From Opitutaceae bacterium (GTDB taxonomy: Bacteria > Verrucomicrobiota > Verrucomicrobiia > Opitutales > Opitutaceae), in assembly GCA_031254955.1 (NCBI GenBank), contig JAIRTK010000506.1, positions 1 through 5,720 on the forward strand: a DNA stretch of 5,720 bases, written 5' to 3'. Below the pieces are notes generated by a model, which had not been told where the DNA came from, did no database searches, and worked only from the letters and a program-made list of their open reading frames with translations. This document shows, piece after piece, positions 5,714 to 5,720 of the stretch. The first letter of the stretch is position 1. The number at the start of each line of letters is the position of its first letter. Position numbers and translations under genes: made by a program.

Positions 5714-5720
5714 GAGTGGA

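Overview
This is a high-GC bacterial chromosomal window with four genes on the plus strand, a repeat-bearing convergent intergenic region, and one gene on the minus strand. No rRNA, tRNA, CRISPR array, transposase or phage structural gene was seen. The composition, the mostly weak Shine-Dalgarno signals, the GTG start, and the short GC-rich palindromes and 9-bp tandem repeats between genes would fit a Verrucomicrobiota-type (for example Opitutaceae-like) Gram-negative. That assignment is a guess from style, with no marker gene behind it.

Bases 1-1524 are the 3' part of a long open frame that enters the window already open. Its first ~235 codons encode a very acidic, disordered Asp/Glu/Thr/Pro/Ala tract. 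A more complex segment of about 140 codons follows, then a proline-rich and charged tail. The function is unknown; the complex segment has a weak motif-level resemblance to C-terminal domains of polymorphic toxins.

Bases 1582-4065 hold a compact three-gene cassette. It contains an SPFH/Band_7 protein of the YdjI type with two C-terminal zinc ribbons, a four-helix membrane protein with a cytosolic helical tail, and a zinc-ribbon plus TPR-like protein. The spacings (20 and 28 bp) suggest one operon. The likely theme is a membrane-associated scaffold or envelope-stress complex, related to the SPFH/zinc-ribbon partners of PspA-type systems. The SPFH and membrane proteins would form the membrane platform, and the zinc-ribbon/TPR protein would act as an adaptor. 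This role is inferred from families and context.

Bases 4066-4553 are non-coding and lie between convergent genes. They carry a ~150-bp REP/BIME-like module (4143-4292): two inverted 20-bp hairpins that differ by a compensated base pair, separated by a perfect head-to-tail 17-bp repeat with one mismatch. A strongly G-rich stretch with two canonical G-quadruplex patterns follows.

Bases 4554-5630 on the minus strand encode a complete agmatine deiminase (AguA family), which converts agmatine to N-carbamoylputrescine in polyamine synthesis or agmatine use. Its usual partner, N-carbamoylputrescine amidase, is not in the window. Upstream of its start is a 9-bp tandem repeat array (5669-5713) through which the reading frame stays open to the window edge.
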